A stretch of DNA of 64,000 nt, taken from assembly GCA_007922225.1 (NCBI GenBank), contig ML679954.1:22651003-22715002 (forward strand), given 5' to 3'. A model generated the notes under the pieces. That model worked only from the letters and a program-made list of their open reading frames with translations. It was not told the origin of the DNA and searched no databases. Made by a program: the position numbers and the translations under genes. Positions 47,166 through 58,480 of this stretch are shown one piece after another. Source of the DNA: Emydura subglobosa (Eukaryota > Chordata > Testudines > Chelidae). Within the stretch, counting starts at the first letter, position 1. Each line of letters begins with the position of its first letter.

Positions 47166-47559
47166 ATGCTGGCCTCCAATCTGTATAAAGAAATAAGTGG
47201 TGAGTTTCTGGCCTGTCCCACAAGATCCTCTGAAATGGTGCTGGTGTGGTGTGGTAGCTGCTGATGCTTAGCATTTCTTAGCTGTATACAGAGGAGGGTA
47301 TATCCCTTCAGCTTCCCTACCCATTTGAGTGGCACAGAGAGAGATCTCAGATGGGAATGGCTATTGCTATGTTCATCTGAATGGAATTATGAAAGGAAAA
47401 ACCAGATACCAATGACTTACTCTAACTTATGGTTTTGAAATATTTAAAAAATAATTAAAGAAGTTATCCAGTAGCCATCCAGTAGCCATTCAACCTTTAG
47501 GGCTATAATCAGCAAAAATGTTGTGCAGACCTTCTGTACAAAGTAGCCAGTTAAAGAGG

Positions 47560-47950
47560 CTTATTCCCCTTTTTCAATGTTTTCGGTTGAAATATGGATG
47601 CCCTGTAGAATTTGTTTCTTTAGTTGGAAGATCCAGGAAAAAGTAATGTGGGTACCAATCTTTCAAAAAATGGAAAAAGCATGATTAAGCAATTAATATC
47701 CAAAACCTCTGATTTCTACCCACAATAAATCATGGAATGACTATTAAGAGAAAAATCATTAAATAGCAAGTGGATGATAGGAGCAAGTGTCAATACTGTA
47801 ACTAGTTGAGGTTTATAAAGAGTAGTTTATGTCAGAAAACTTGAGTGACAGATAAAAATATTTAATAAAATAAAGGGAATGCAGTAGGTTTTACTACATC
47901 ATACTCTACAACTTTCAAGTCTCTACCAGAGTTATTTCTTAAACATCAGT
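47560..47950 (+). mobile_element. Heavily decayed CR1 RT fragment
   Basis: 'ccaatctttcaaaaaatggaaaaagc' recalls P-x-F-KKG, and 'aagtgtcaatactgtaactagttgaggtttataaagagtagtttatgtcagaaaact' matches the following linker of sauropsid CR1 copies. 'aaagggaatgcagtaggtttta' stands where the DLSKAFD block would follow. No frame survives. Confidence 0.4.
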
Positions 47951-49364
47951 TATGAATTAGATTTAATTGGCTGACATGAGATTTAGCTCAAGATTTAGCA
48001 CAAAGAATCTACAATATAAACCTCTGCAGGGATTATTGCCTAAACTAGAAGGCTTTGTTATGAATTTACAGAGGCCAAGAGAAATGGGACAAAGGATCAG
48101 CTAGATCATAAGAAGAAGTGAGATAAAGGAATTGTCAGGAAGGCATTGAGATGCATAAGTTGCCTAGTACAGGTATAAAATGGAAGAGAATGAAGTAGTT
48201 GTTGAAATATTATTGTAGATGGTACATCTCAGGGCAGATAAGGAAGAGCAAAAACAAATGCCCTCCTGACAGTATCTTTAACCAACATGTAATTATGGAT
48301 TTATCACAAGACTACTCACACAGAAAAAAAATTCAGTGGAGGAATATGGCATATTTAGCATGATTCTGTATATTGGCCCTAACTGCTAAGAAGCTGTGCT
48401 GTGAGGAAATTCAAGGTGAATCTTCCCACACAGTGAAAAGCACATGTTGCTTTCTCTCCCATGGAGATTTTATATTTGTTCTTTTTTGCTTTCCTTATTC
48501 TAAAATAAAAGTCACTTAGATACTTTCAGGCTATTTTTTTCATGTCTATGGAAAATATTACACCACAATGTTTGTAGCCATATGTGCGTGGCATGCTCCT
48601 GATTGTCCTTTTGTGGTATTTGTTCCACTTATTCTTTCTCTGTTTTTTATTAATTTTTTATTTCCTCTGTTGAGTTCATGACACATAATAATAATCAAAT
48701 TCTGGAACTTGATAAAAGAACAGTAATAAGAAATGTCCAGCCTACATAGCTACAAGTTTTCATTTCTTTCATAAGCATTATTAGGGAGATTTTCAAAGGC
48801 ACAAATGACTGTTACATGCCTACTGAAATTAAACTGGAGTTAGACAACTAATTGCCATTTGTTTCTTTCGAAAGCTCCCCTGATGTAACATTTGATTGCA
48901 TCCACTAGAGTTTCTTGTTTTGACTGCAAATCCAGCTCTTCTTTTTGAGGGCCTGTTGTATTCCTGGTGTTCCACTGTCAGAGCTGTGGCCCAGTACCAG
49001 CAGAAAGTCCACCTGAAGTGGGAACATTGTGCTGCCCTGTCAGGGATCTTGGATCAAGCTTTGACAGTCTGGAAAGCGGGAGGAGTGGCTGAAGAAATGC
49101 AGGGATGTGGAAGTGTGTGATGCAGAGAAGGAGGTGGCGCGGACATCTCCCAGAAAGATCCAACCAGAATTTATAGCTTCTCCTCACCTTGTATAGTTCT
49201 GCCTAACCTCCATGGACGGCAAATCCCTCCCTACGCATGGCTGGCTCAGTTTCCCTAGCCACAATATATAATATAGCTATCAATTGAACACATATTTTAT
49301 TGACATATTTACCATTTTTAAGCAAGTTGGAAGCCTACCAGTGCCATCAATCATCATAATAAAA
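47951..49364. other. Non-coding stretch, nothing certain
   Basis: 48785-48885 contains the old 'gagattttcaaaggcacaaatgac' interspersed family. The somewhat GC-richer patch 48950-49210 is unassigned. Confidence 0.4.
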
Positions 49365-49690
49365 TTAAGAGAATTGCAATTTGTATTTTTTATGTATACC
49401 AAATACTTCTATGTCTGTATTTTCAGAATTTTTTTTAAATGCACAAAAATGCTGGAATGATCCAGTCACAGTGCATTGTTTCTTTACCATTGATGGTGGT
49501 CCTCCTGTTTCAGCCTCTTGTTTTTGTTTCTTTTCATTCAGTTTATGTTTAGCGCTTTCCATATGTTCTACAATTGTCTGCCTTCTAATGTAATTTACAG
49601 TACAGTACAGTATAGAACAGCGCATTACCCATCAATGTAAAATTTGTCCTTGCCAAACGCAGTGACATGGTCATTGGGGTGATTTTTAAA
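49365..49690 (-). pseudogene. CGGBP1/hAT-like zinc-finger fragment
   Basis: Read on the minus strand, one frame gives NDHVTAFGKDKFYIDG just before a stop. The next frame continues CSILYCTVNYIRRQTIVEHM, then ESAKHKLNEKKQKQEAETGG and KKQCTVTGSFQHF. The pattern 'VT-FG..., cysteines, L-N-x-R(R/K)xx-I-x-(D/E)H(L/M)-S-KH, K-rich, KKQ...T.S.Q' is that of CGGBP1 (CGG-repeat-binding protein 1) and of the hAT-type transposon proteins it derives from. The zinc ligands are visible as C, C and H...H (EHMESAKH). One frameshift splits it and the C-terminal part is lost. It is most likely a transposon remnant, not the host CGGBP1 gene, because the sequence differs strongly and no gene context exists. Confidence 0.6.
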
Positions 49691-52600
49691 GTTTTCAGCA
49701 TCTTTTCATAACTTTATCTATGTCTTCAAAACTCACATCTGGAAGCTGAAGTGAAATTTGAGATGCATTAAAACATGAACCCCTTTACTCCATTGAGTAG
49801 CCTCCATACTCTGGAAGCAGTTTATTGGAGTTTGTTTAGCGATATAAATTTAAAGCACATTCAAAAATCAACCACAAGAAGGGAAGGTTGCGCACATTGA
49901 ATAAGTGACATCAGTAAAATTTAGTTAATACTTAATGTTATTTTTTTCACACAATGTAAAAACTAAAGATCCTCTGTAAAAAATGCAAATTCCGTATTTT
50001 TTCCATGGCAAACAGATTTCTAGGATCCCTGGTGATCTATGTGAGATGATTTGATGGTCAGCTCCGTATCTAGTGGACAGATGTTCCTATCACAAGAGCT
50101 ATCATCACATTTGACACCCTTGTTGGCAGACAGGACATGGATTGAGTAGACCTTATTCAATCTTACTCTTACATCTTACTCTCCAGAACAACAGTGAGGT
50201 GCTCCCCCTAAAACAAAACTGAGGTACCTTGGCGGGTGTTTGCATAGTCACTGCCCCTGCTGAACTCTTCTGTGGTTTAAATGGAGGAATTCAGTTTTCA
50301 GGTCTGTCAAACCAGCACCATCGGTATTAAAGCCACAAGAAACAAAACATAATCCTTGGGTGAGTAGAGTAAAAATTCTTGCTCTATTCTCACTACAGTA
50401 TGACACGGTTCCTGACATATAATCCAGCTTAAAGTAATTGTTCAATGGGAAAAGATAGCACAAGGGAGTCTTGGGGCTGCAGTCACTAGAACAGATGAGA
50501 AGGGGAATTTCTATTAATTTCAATAGAGATAATGCACAGGCAGGGTATTCAGCTCCATTTTAAAGTTGAAAGTGGTAAATCTGTTTAAAAATATAATAGT
50601 TTTTATAAATTCCAACATGATTTCATATCTGAAAAGTAAACAGAAGGGAAAATGAAATGATTTGAAAAGAATGCTGGCATCTGCCAAAGAAATAAGTGGA
50701 ACTAACTTTTCTCTTCATATTAATGTCAGTTTTAATTTTCTTTATCTATGGAAGCACTTGAAGGACCACTCTCTCTAAAAAGAAACAAGACGGTAATGAA
50801 AAGGCTTGAATTAAGAAAACAACCTGATCTGATGAGGAGCATTTTAGCTATTATGGCAAGATATCTCCACAGGAAAGAACTCATTCATTAAAACACTGCC
50901 ATTGCCAAGTGCACAGGACCCAAAAAGACACATCAACAGAGTTTCACGTGCACCCCTTGAATGTTTAAGTAATCATGCTTCCACCTTGTACATAACAATT
51001 TATCAGATGTATTATGGCCCAGATTTTAAAGATATTTAGGTGGAAAATTTCATTTCTGAAATGAGTTTTTGGCTTCTAAATCAGCAATGCCTAAATGTCT
51101 TCAACAATCTAGGCTATATATGCTTATATAGCAATACACTGTAAAATATCTTGTTATGTAGTATTGTTTATAGAGGATGTTCCTCTCTTACATTTATGAG
51201 CAACTACTCACAGAAATAGTCCCGCTGAAGCTGATGGGAGTAATGTTTGCACAATCTGGCCTATAATCTTATGCTTTTCATTCCTATTTGAGGAATGAAA
51301 AATAAAATACATCAAAGTAGCTCAAGGTCATGATTTTCTTTCTTCTATGGAGTACTGTAAATCTTAATAGTAACACCCGAACATCCGAAAGGCCTTTACA
51401 CTTGATTCATTAAATCAAAGCAACCTCACAACATCTCTATTTGTACATAAATATTATCATTTTACAGATAGAGAAACAGAGGGGGAAATACCCAAATTTT
51501 AACCAAATTCTGGAGATCTTTAGTCTGTTTTCAATCTGAAATTTTAAGTTGGTGAAATAGAGTAAGTGTGAAATGTTGCTTAAACCTGTGTCTCCGTAGA
51601 GATGAACCTGCAAACTAAACTCTCAGTTTTAATGCCCAAATACATTAAAAATATGTTTTTTTCTTGACACAGTAACCTGCATACAATAACTGCCTTTACA
51701 AGTATTACTGATTTAAACACTTACATGGGAGCACTTATTAACTATACCCTCCAATCATTCACTCTATTCTGAATATCTATTACTCTGGAGAGCCAATTGC
51801 AGAAGGTCTGAACTCAGTATTTATGCAGTCTCAATGCAGGCAAACTCCCACTGGCCTCGATGGGACATTTGCCTGAGCTATAACGAAGTAAGCCCTTCAG
51901 AATCTGGAACCTAGTGGAAATACAAGATCTGAATTTAAAAAGAATTGCCCTCTATATATAGAAATATAGCATACAAGGGGCGAAGAAGAGAATTCACTGA
52001 ATCCAAGGATTTAAATTATTAACTCCTGTCTGAATTTGTTATCCTCTACCTTCCCTCAAAACTTTTCACTTAAATATTTTGAAAGAAATTGCCCTAGTTT
52101 GTGCTGGTTTGGTGTCAGTCAGACTCCTAGTACACTTCCATCAAGGATGGAGGTCAATGACTTCCCTAAGCAAGCTCAATGGAATCCATTTACTTTTCTG
52201 AGTACTGTTCAATAGTTCCATGTACTATACAGCCATAGCCATGTACTATACAGCCACAGTGACTGACTTTGTGAGTGGTGGCCAATGCAAAAGCTCCGGG
52301 ACAATGTTTCATGTCTGTGAGTCAGAATCAGACTCAGCAAACTTTCTTAATGCTAAATTTAGAAAGTCAGAACTATAACAGTCAGCTTATGTGGAGCTAG
52401 CATTTTGACTGCATAGAGACCTTAACTAAATGATCTGAAGATAGATTAAGTTATTGATAAACATTATTGAGCCTTATGGTAATGCTTTCAGCTCTTCATA
52501 TAGTATTTCACTTTTCTTTGTTTTTATTTAAAAAATGGTACTGGGTATTTCATCCAAAGTAGGGCATTTGTGTTTAACCTGCAAATACAGGGATAGTCCA

Positions 52601-52821
52601 CCCAACTCAAATGATCTTACATATATAGCAATTCATCATCATCATCATTATTATTATTATTTTCTTTGTATTACCTTAGCACATACAAGCCTTAATCATG
52701 GCCTCAGTTGAACTTATGTAGATACTTTTTTCCTTTTAAGCATGAAAATATGACGTTAGAAACATTTTAGAATGGGCAAGTGGGCACAAAATCATGGAAG
52801 CCATATAAAAATGCATTTTGC
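49691..52821. other. AT-rich stretch with old repeat fragments
   Basis: Palindromic-family copies sit at 51190-51265 and 51790-51905. A MIR-like scrap ('aatattatcattttacagatagagaaacagag') is at 51448-51482 and an (ATC)n/(ATT)n repeat at 52634-52660. No gene is recognised. Confidence 0.5.
52634..52660. repeat. (ATC)n(ATT)n microsatellite
   Basis: Five CAT/ATC units pass into four ATT units. Confidence 0.9.
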
Positions 52822-54107
52822 AATATTGCCAATTCTCACAATTTCATTGTAACTCTAGTAATTTTGAGGTGTGTGGTTTTTTTCTACCTGTGTCATGAAA
52901 GCATGAAAGGCTGCAACTCATGAAAATTATCCCTTATTCAAAATGGTTAATGTCTGTCAGTGGGGCTGAAGTCAGTAAGATGGCTATCATTTCCTTATAG
53001 GATATCTGTGTATGGAAGTTCATTGCCACCTCCTACTATTCTCAATGAGTTTCTAGCCCTGCTCACAGGCAAAATGGCTGCCACACTGGTTCAGATGTCT
53101 TAACAGGACAAAGGGACTGAGAGGAGCAGCAGACACTGTGAAGGATGAATGAGGAGCATGAGGGGGACAGGGGACTGGGGGAATTAGAGGCAGATTTAGG
53201 GGTTACAGGGTGGTGTGGGTACAGGAGGGAGGCTTAGGGGATGCAGAGAGTAGTAATCAGGGTGGGAGATGGAGAGATTGGATGGAAGTCTCCAGGCTGG
53301 AAATAGTGGTGGGGAAAGGCAGTCTCTTCTGAGTAGCCAGGGGAAGGCAGTGTTGCATTATTGCCAACTTATAAACTCCTCATGAGTCATGGGATTTCGA
53401 AGTTTGCAGATGAAGCTATTGCAATGATGCGAGAAGCAGCTCCGATCCTGTGACTTTTCAGAGCTGGGGACATGGGTAGAATGTTGTAGAGGAGCCTTGG
53501 CGCTAAGGACACAGACCAGCCCTTCCAGTGAGCCCTTCTTTCAGATATGGCTCTGCAGTAGAGAGAGCATCCTGGGGCAGCGGAAGACAGGAGCTAGGGG
53601 AGTTGGGGAATTGTTGCTGCTGTGGCCTGGGTGGAGGAGTAGTCAGGGAAGGGTCTGCCCACCTGGATCCAGTGGTAGTATTGGGACCAAACTGCCTAGG
53701 AAGGTGGGATGTGGTGCTGTTGGAATCCAGGCAGAGGAGAAACCCTAGCACAGCAGGAGGCAGAGGAGTGGGGAAATGATGCTGCTGGGTCTCAGGCAGT
53801 GAAGTCCCAGAGCAACAGATGGCAGAGAAGTGTGGCTGCTGGGACAAGACAGTAATAGGAAATGGACAGCAGTTCCCTAACTTAAGGAAGAGGATAAGGT
53901 AAGTGGAGTCTCCATCTGAGCAGACAGGGAGAGGCATGCATTTAAGATTGATTTTTCAATCTGAAATTATCTCATGCTCAGGCAGAGGAATAGAGAAGAG
54001 TTACCAAGTCAATGGCAGACTAAAAACTATGATTTGATTTTTAAATCTCAAGCTGTTTTGGGCCAATATCATGATTTTTGATCTCTTGAGGCTGGCAATA
54101 CTGATTT
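52822..54107. repeat. Block bounded by inverted ATTGCCAA ends with a purine-rich core
   Basis: The left edge is ATTGCCAATTCTCACAATTT in plus orientation; the right edge ends 'atcatgatttttgatctcttgaggctggcaat', the inverse of the same end. A further plus-oriented copy lies at 53362-53420. The centre (53100-53300) is a G/A-rich tract and 53600-53860 repeats 'gctgctg...ggcagaggag' words. This may be one DNA transposon with long diverged inverted repeats or a cluster of short copies around a minisatellite. Confidence 0.4.
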
Positions 54108-55459
54108 GTCACTGTGCATCCCCACTTCCCTGTTTTTCAGGTAGCACAGCTTCCACTCTGCCTCTAAGAAAGCTGCTCTTGTAAGTCTGCACATTCCCAG
54201 TTGAATCGTGCCTTTGGTGCAGAGTACTACAAATTGAGGCTGGATTGGCTGCTTTAATTTTGAATTGCCTAGATTTTTTGGCTTCTCAGGCTGCAACAAC
54301 ATTCACATTAGGCAGTATGACCCCACTACTATCAGTGGATCCAGGTGGACAGACCCTTGTGCTTGTATGGAACCCGTTGGCTTTGATGGGGCTCTTGGGA
54401 GAGCAAAGTGCACATCTAATTGCATGATAGGATCCAATTAATGTTTACCCCTCCCTTCAGTGCCCCAGCAACCCGTAACTGAGCAGGGGGAACTCCTTCT
54501 TTGGTTATCAGGACCCATACGGCTCCAGCCTGCCTTCAAACTCAGGGAAGAAATAAACTGCTGTGAGGAGTCAGTTCAGCTGCTGATGGGATCAGAGGGC
54601 AGATTTTGTGAGTCAAAAACAGCTGCATGCACAGTCAGAACTCGGTGTGCAAAAATCAGTGACTGGCTAGAGACTGGCTGTAAGGTCAGCCCAAATGTAC
54701 ATCACTATAAATCACTGAATAGATGAATGGTACACAAAAGCTACTATGTATATTCTTCAAGCAAACAAATGTTACTTACACCAGTAACAAGAATGTATTG
54801 GTATATCCAGAGAAATTAGTATGACATACTGTAGGATTCCATTTATTGGCCTGGACCAGTGAAGTCACTTTTTAAATATACATCACTCTGTTTCATCTTC
54901 CCCAGAGTATAATTCACAGTCTAGAAAAATATAATTTATCTCATTATTTTGTTTAAACATTGACACTTTACATTTCATCTCTAACAAATACATGTGACAC
55001 CATCATAGCTGAAACATTAGTCTTTATTTCAATATTAACACGGCACTTCCACAGCCCTTCACTCTATATCTTGAGATAGCTGGTTTTATATATTATTCAT
55101 ATCAATCAATTGAACTCTTCTTTGAGCTCTAAGTCAAAAGCATGTACAGTCATTTTATCTCAAGGTTTCCTTACCACCATTTCCCCCACAATCTCCAACC
55201 AAAAAGTTACTTAGTGGATAGGTACCTCACAGTATAATTTATAAAAATATTCTTCACTATTGCCATATTCTGAATGTAAAAATCATAAAACCAATATTCT
55301 GAATATATATAAAAAAGATTTATCTCATCTAGTAGGTTCAGAATGACCTCTCTTAACATTGCATCATCCTTCATTACTCTCCATCACTGACTTTCTATCT
55401 AGATACTTTTATGGTCCTCATCACCCTAATACCTGAAAACTTCTCAATCATTAATGGAT
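54108..55459. other. Non-coding stretch, nothing recognised
   Basis: No repeat named; the 88-codon plus frame at 54460-54726 has no known similarity. Confidence 0.4.
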
Positions 55460-55600
55460 TTTATGGAAATATTATCCCCAATTTAGAGGTGAGGAACTGA
55501 AGTAAGGGGAAGATTAAACCCAGCTTGCTCAAGGTCATACAGAAAGTCTGCCTGTGAGGCTAGAACTCAGTCCAATGCCCTTCTATTAGCTATCCTTTTC
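55460..55600 (-). mobile_element. MIR-like SINE fragment
   Basis: 'aatattatccccaatttagaggtgaggaactgaag', 'cagcttgctcaaggtcatacagaaagtctg' and 'gaggctagaactcagtccaatgcccttctatta' follow in the order of an inverted MIR core. Confidence 0.7.
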
Positions 55601-56199
55601 CCTATGGAGCTCTTGAAATATTCTTATATAGAACACGATAAATAATTTATTTAACATATTTCATTTTTCCTTCTCTAAATTTTGCTGAATTTTCCAAAAT
55701 TGTCACTGAATATTTTCTGAATGATTCATGACAGATTATTTGTGAGCAATTTGTTGTGACTATTCAATATTCAGATTTAGAAACATGAGTATTAGACATG
55801 TAGGTCCTCTGGTATGATTCTGCTTTCTCTGAATGAGTGTAACTCTAAGAGCAGGCTTCTGGTGTGAATAATTCTGATTACAAACTATAAATTGAAATTC
55901 GGAAAATATTCTATAGGAAATACTGAAAATTGGCTGCTTTGGCAGTTAGTCCTGCCAATACTCATTTTCTAGAATAAACCATGGAAAGTGGACACAATAG
56001 GGGATTGAAGACAGCCTACGTGTATTTGTTTAAAAGAATTCAGAGCAAAATACTTTGCTGGATTATATGGGTTTGACCAGCACAAAAAGTAGGGCACTCA
56101 TCTGTAATGAGATCTACACACTCATACTGATCTTAGACAGGGGTAGGAGGAGAACCTCTCCTATTTACAAGCAAGCAGCTTGATTACACCCCCACACAA
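55601..56199. other. AT-rich stretch, nothing recognised
   Basis: No feature seen apart from a short 'gattctgctttctctgaatgagtgtaactc' hairpin-family scrap near 55835. Confidence 0.4.
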
Positions 56200-56490
56200 C
56201 TGCCAGTCATGGAGACAGGCACTCACAGCTGCAACCAATAGAAGAAACAAGGCCTGCTATAAAGGAGCGAGTATAGGAAGAGAAAGGGAGATAAAAAGGC
56301 TTAGGACAGTAAAGGGGAGATAGCCCCTTTTCTGGAAGCTACCTCGTGCAGAGCTAAGAAACTGAAGCAGCCTGTAAGCCCTAAAATTAAAAGACTGCTA
56401 GGTTTAATTAGAGGTGAAGTTCTAGGTATTGACCTGATTGAAGACAAGCTAAGGAGGGTCAGCTAGGAGCCGCTGGGGCCCCTTGAAGGA
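56200..56490 (+). mobile_element. Possible LTR fragment
   Basis: 'gcaaccaatagaagaaacaaggcctgctataaaggag' gives a CCAAT box and a TATA box at LTR-like spacing. It is followed by purine-rich leader-like sequence ('gagaaagggagataaaaaggc', 'gcagctaggagccgctggggcc'-type words). No ends or polyadenylation signal could be fixed, so this is tentative. Confidence 0.3.
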
Positions 56491-57249
56491 CCACACCAAG
56501 AGATCATGATAGTTTCCAAGTGAGCTTCAACCCTTGAGAGATTTGGCATGGGCTTCAGTAGGAAAAGAGGAAAAATTCAGGGGGAAGCTAGAGAATCTTC
56601 TTGAGGAGTAAGGGGAAAATGCCTATATTCACATCCAGTAATTAGTCTCTTTTGTTGTTTTTAATATTTCTCTTAATTAGTTGGGCTTTAAATGGTATAA
56701 CTGGAATATATCATCTCATAGTGCACAGTAGGCAGCTGTAAAAATAGTGCTTTTCCCAAACTTACCAGTTTTCCTCATTTCATAAGCTATAAATAAAATA
56801 GAAGAGAGACATTAAGGTGAAACTAATTTTTCAATATGAATGGCTAAGTGAAATATGTTCCTTTGGAAAAAAACATCCATTAAAATGAATGACTATTGAT
56901 CCTACATATTTCTGTTTTCAGACAAAGAGAATCCATGCAGTGACTAAGCAGCAGTTGGTCCTGGGCAGAGGTAAGCCACTCTTATAGTATGTTGGTGTGA
57001 TTTGAAACCAATAAAATGATATAATCCAGACTGAAGGAACTGTAGGACAGTATCTCTGTGGAAGGGAAACTGAGTACAGAAGCTATGCTCCCACCTTCCA
57101 GAAAATATCTTCTGTTCAAGTCTCCTTCTGTACTGACAGTATTGAATGTTTCATTGAATATATTACTCATTGAGGGTGATTCCTCCAAATCATATAATGG
57201 ATTAAAAAGATGAACCTGCAACACAAATCTGGAAGGTGATTTATTTATG
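56491..57249. other. AT-rich stretch, nothing recognised
   Basis: No feature seen; the next recognisable sequence is the CR1 beginning near 57250. Confidence 0.4.
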
Positions 57250-58480
57250 CTAGAAGTCTAAATACTGAGATAGGTGAACATGTCTAGTAGTTTTTAATAT
57301 AGCTATTGATAAAATAAGCATCACAGAATCTTGGTGAAGCAATGAAAATCAATGGGACGTGGTAATAACGGGGTACAAAATATAGAGGAATAACAGAGTA
57401 GGTCATGCTGGTGGGGGAGTGGCACTATATGTGAAAGAAAGCATAGAGACAAATATAGTAAATCTTAAATGAATCCAAACTGCACCAATTTCTATGGATA
57501 GAAATTCCAAGCTTGAATATAAGAATAGGACACTTACTAGGATGGTGATAGTGAGTGTGAAATGCTCTGAGAGATTAGAGAGGCTTTAAAAATAGAAAAC
57601 TCAATAATGGAGGATTTCAGCTATTCCTATATTGACTGGATACATGTCACCTCAGGATAAGATGCACAGATAGTTTCTAGACACCATAAATGATTGCTTG
57701 TTGGAGCAGCTAATCCTGGAACTCACAGGGGTGAGGCAATTCTTGATTTACTCCTCAGTGTAGCATAGGACCTGGTCCAAGAGACAAATATAGCTGAACT
57801 GCTCAGGGATAGCAACCATAATATAATTAAATTGTAACATCTGCGTGTGAGAGGGAAATACCAAAGAAGCCCATCACAGTAGCCTTTGACTTAAGAAAGG
57901 GGAACACTACATAAACATTGAGGAAGCTAGTTAAATGGGAATTAAAAAGAAAACTCACAAGAGTGTAATGTCTACAAGTTGCATGGAAACTTCTTAAAAA
58001 CACCATAATAGAGGCTCAAATTAAATGTATACACCCAAATTATAAAACATTGTAAGAAGACCAAAGAAGTGCCACCAGGGCTAAACAATGAAGTAAAAGA
58101 AGTGCAAAAAGGCATCCTTTCATAATTAGAAGTTAAATCCTGCTGAAGAAACTAGAAAGGAGCATAAACTGTGCCAAGTCCAGTATAAAAGTGTAATTAG
58201 TCAGGCCAAAAAAGAATGTGAAAAGCAACTAGCAAAAGACTAAGTTTTTGCTATTAATTTAAGTACATCAGAAGCAGGAAGCCTGCAAAACAATCAGTGG
58301 GGCCACTAGATGATTGAGGTTCTAAAGGAGCAGTCAAGGACAATAAGGCCATTGTAGAGAAGCTAAATGAAATCTTTGCATCGGTCTTCACTGTAGAGTA
58401 TGTGAGGGAGATTCCTGTATCTAAGCCATTCTTAAATTGCAGAACTACTAAGTGTGGTATGTAACCTATCACTTAAATCC
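57250..58480 (+). mobile_element. CR1 LINE, endonuclease to start of RT, decayed
   Basis: Frames give ENQWDVVITGYKI and RNNRVGHAGGGVALYVKES (about 57340-57445), the core of the CR1 apurinic-like endonuclease. They are followed by 'gaggatttcagctattcctatattgactgg' (GDF-Y-IDW), 'LLEQLILEPTR-like' and 'SNHNIIKL'-like remains (about 57600-57835), the K-rich linker, and KLNEIFASVFT (about 58360-58395). Relative to 36130-36290 about 145 bases are missing after 58427. It runs into the GC-rich Tx1 copy at about 58481 within 'acctatcacttaaat'. Multiple stops; inactive. Confidence 0.82.

Noticed and set aside
46719..47264. 181-codon plus-strand frame with apparent membrane segments
   Set aside because: It is generated by a long pyrimidine tract. 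The hydrophobic leucine/phenylalanine/serine runs follow from CT-rich codons.
56200..56490. Second full LTR
   Set aside because: Only CCAAT and TATA elements could be read. It is listed as a low-confidence fragment because neither end nor a polyadenylation signal was found.
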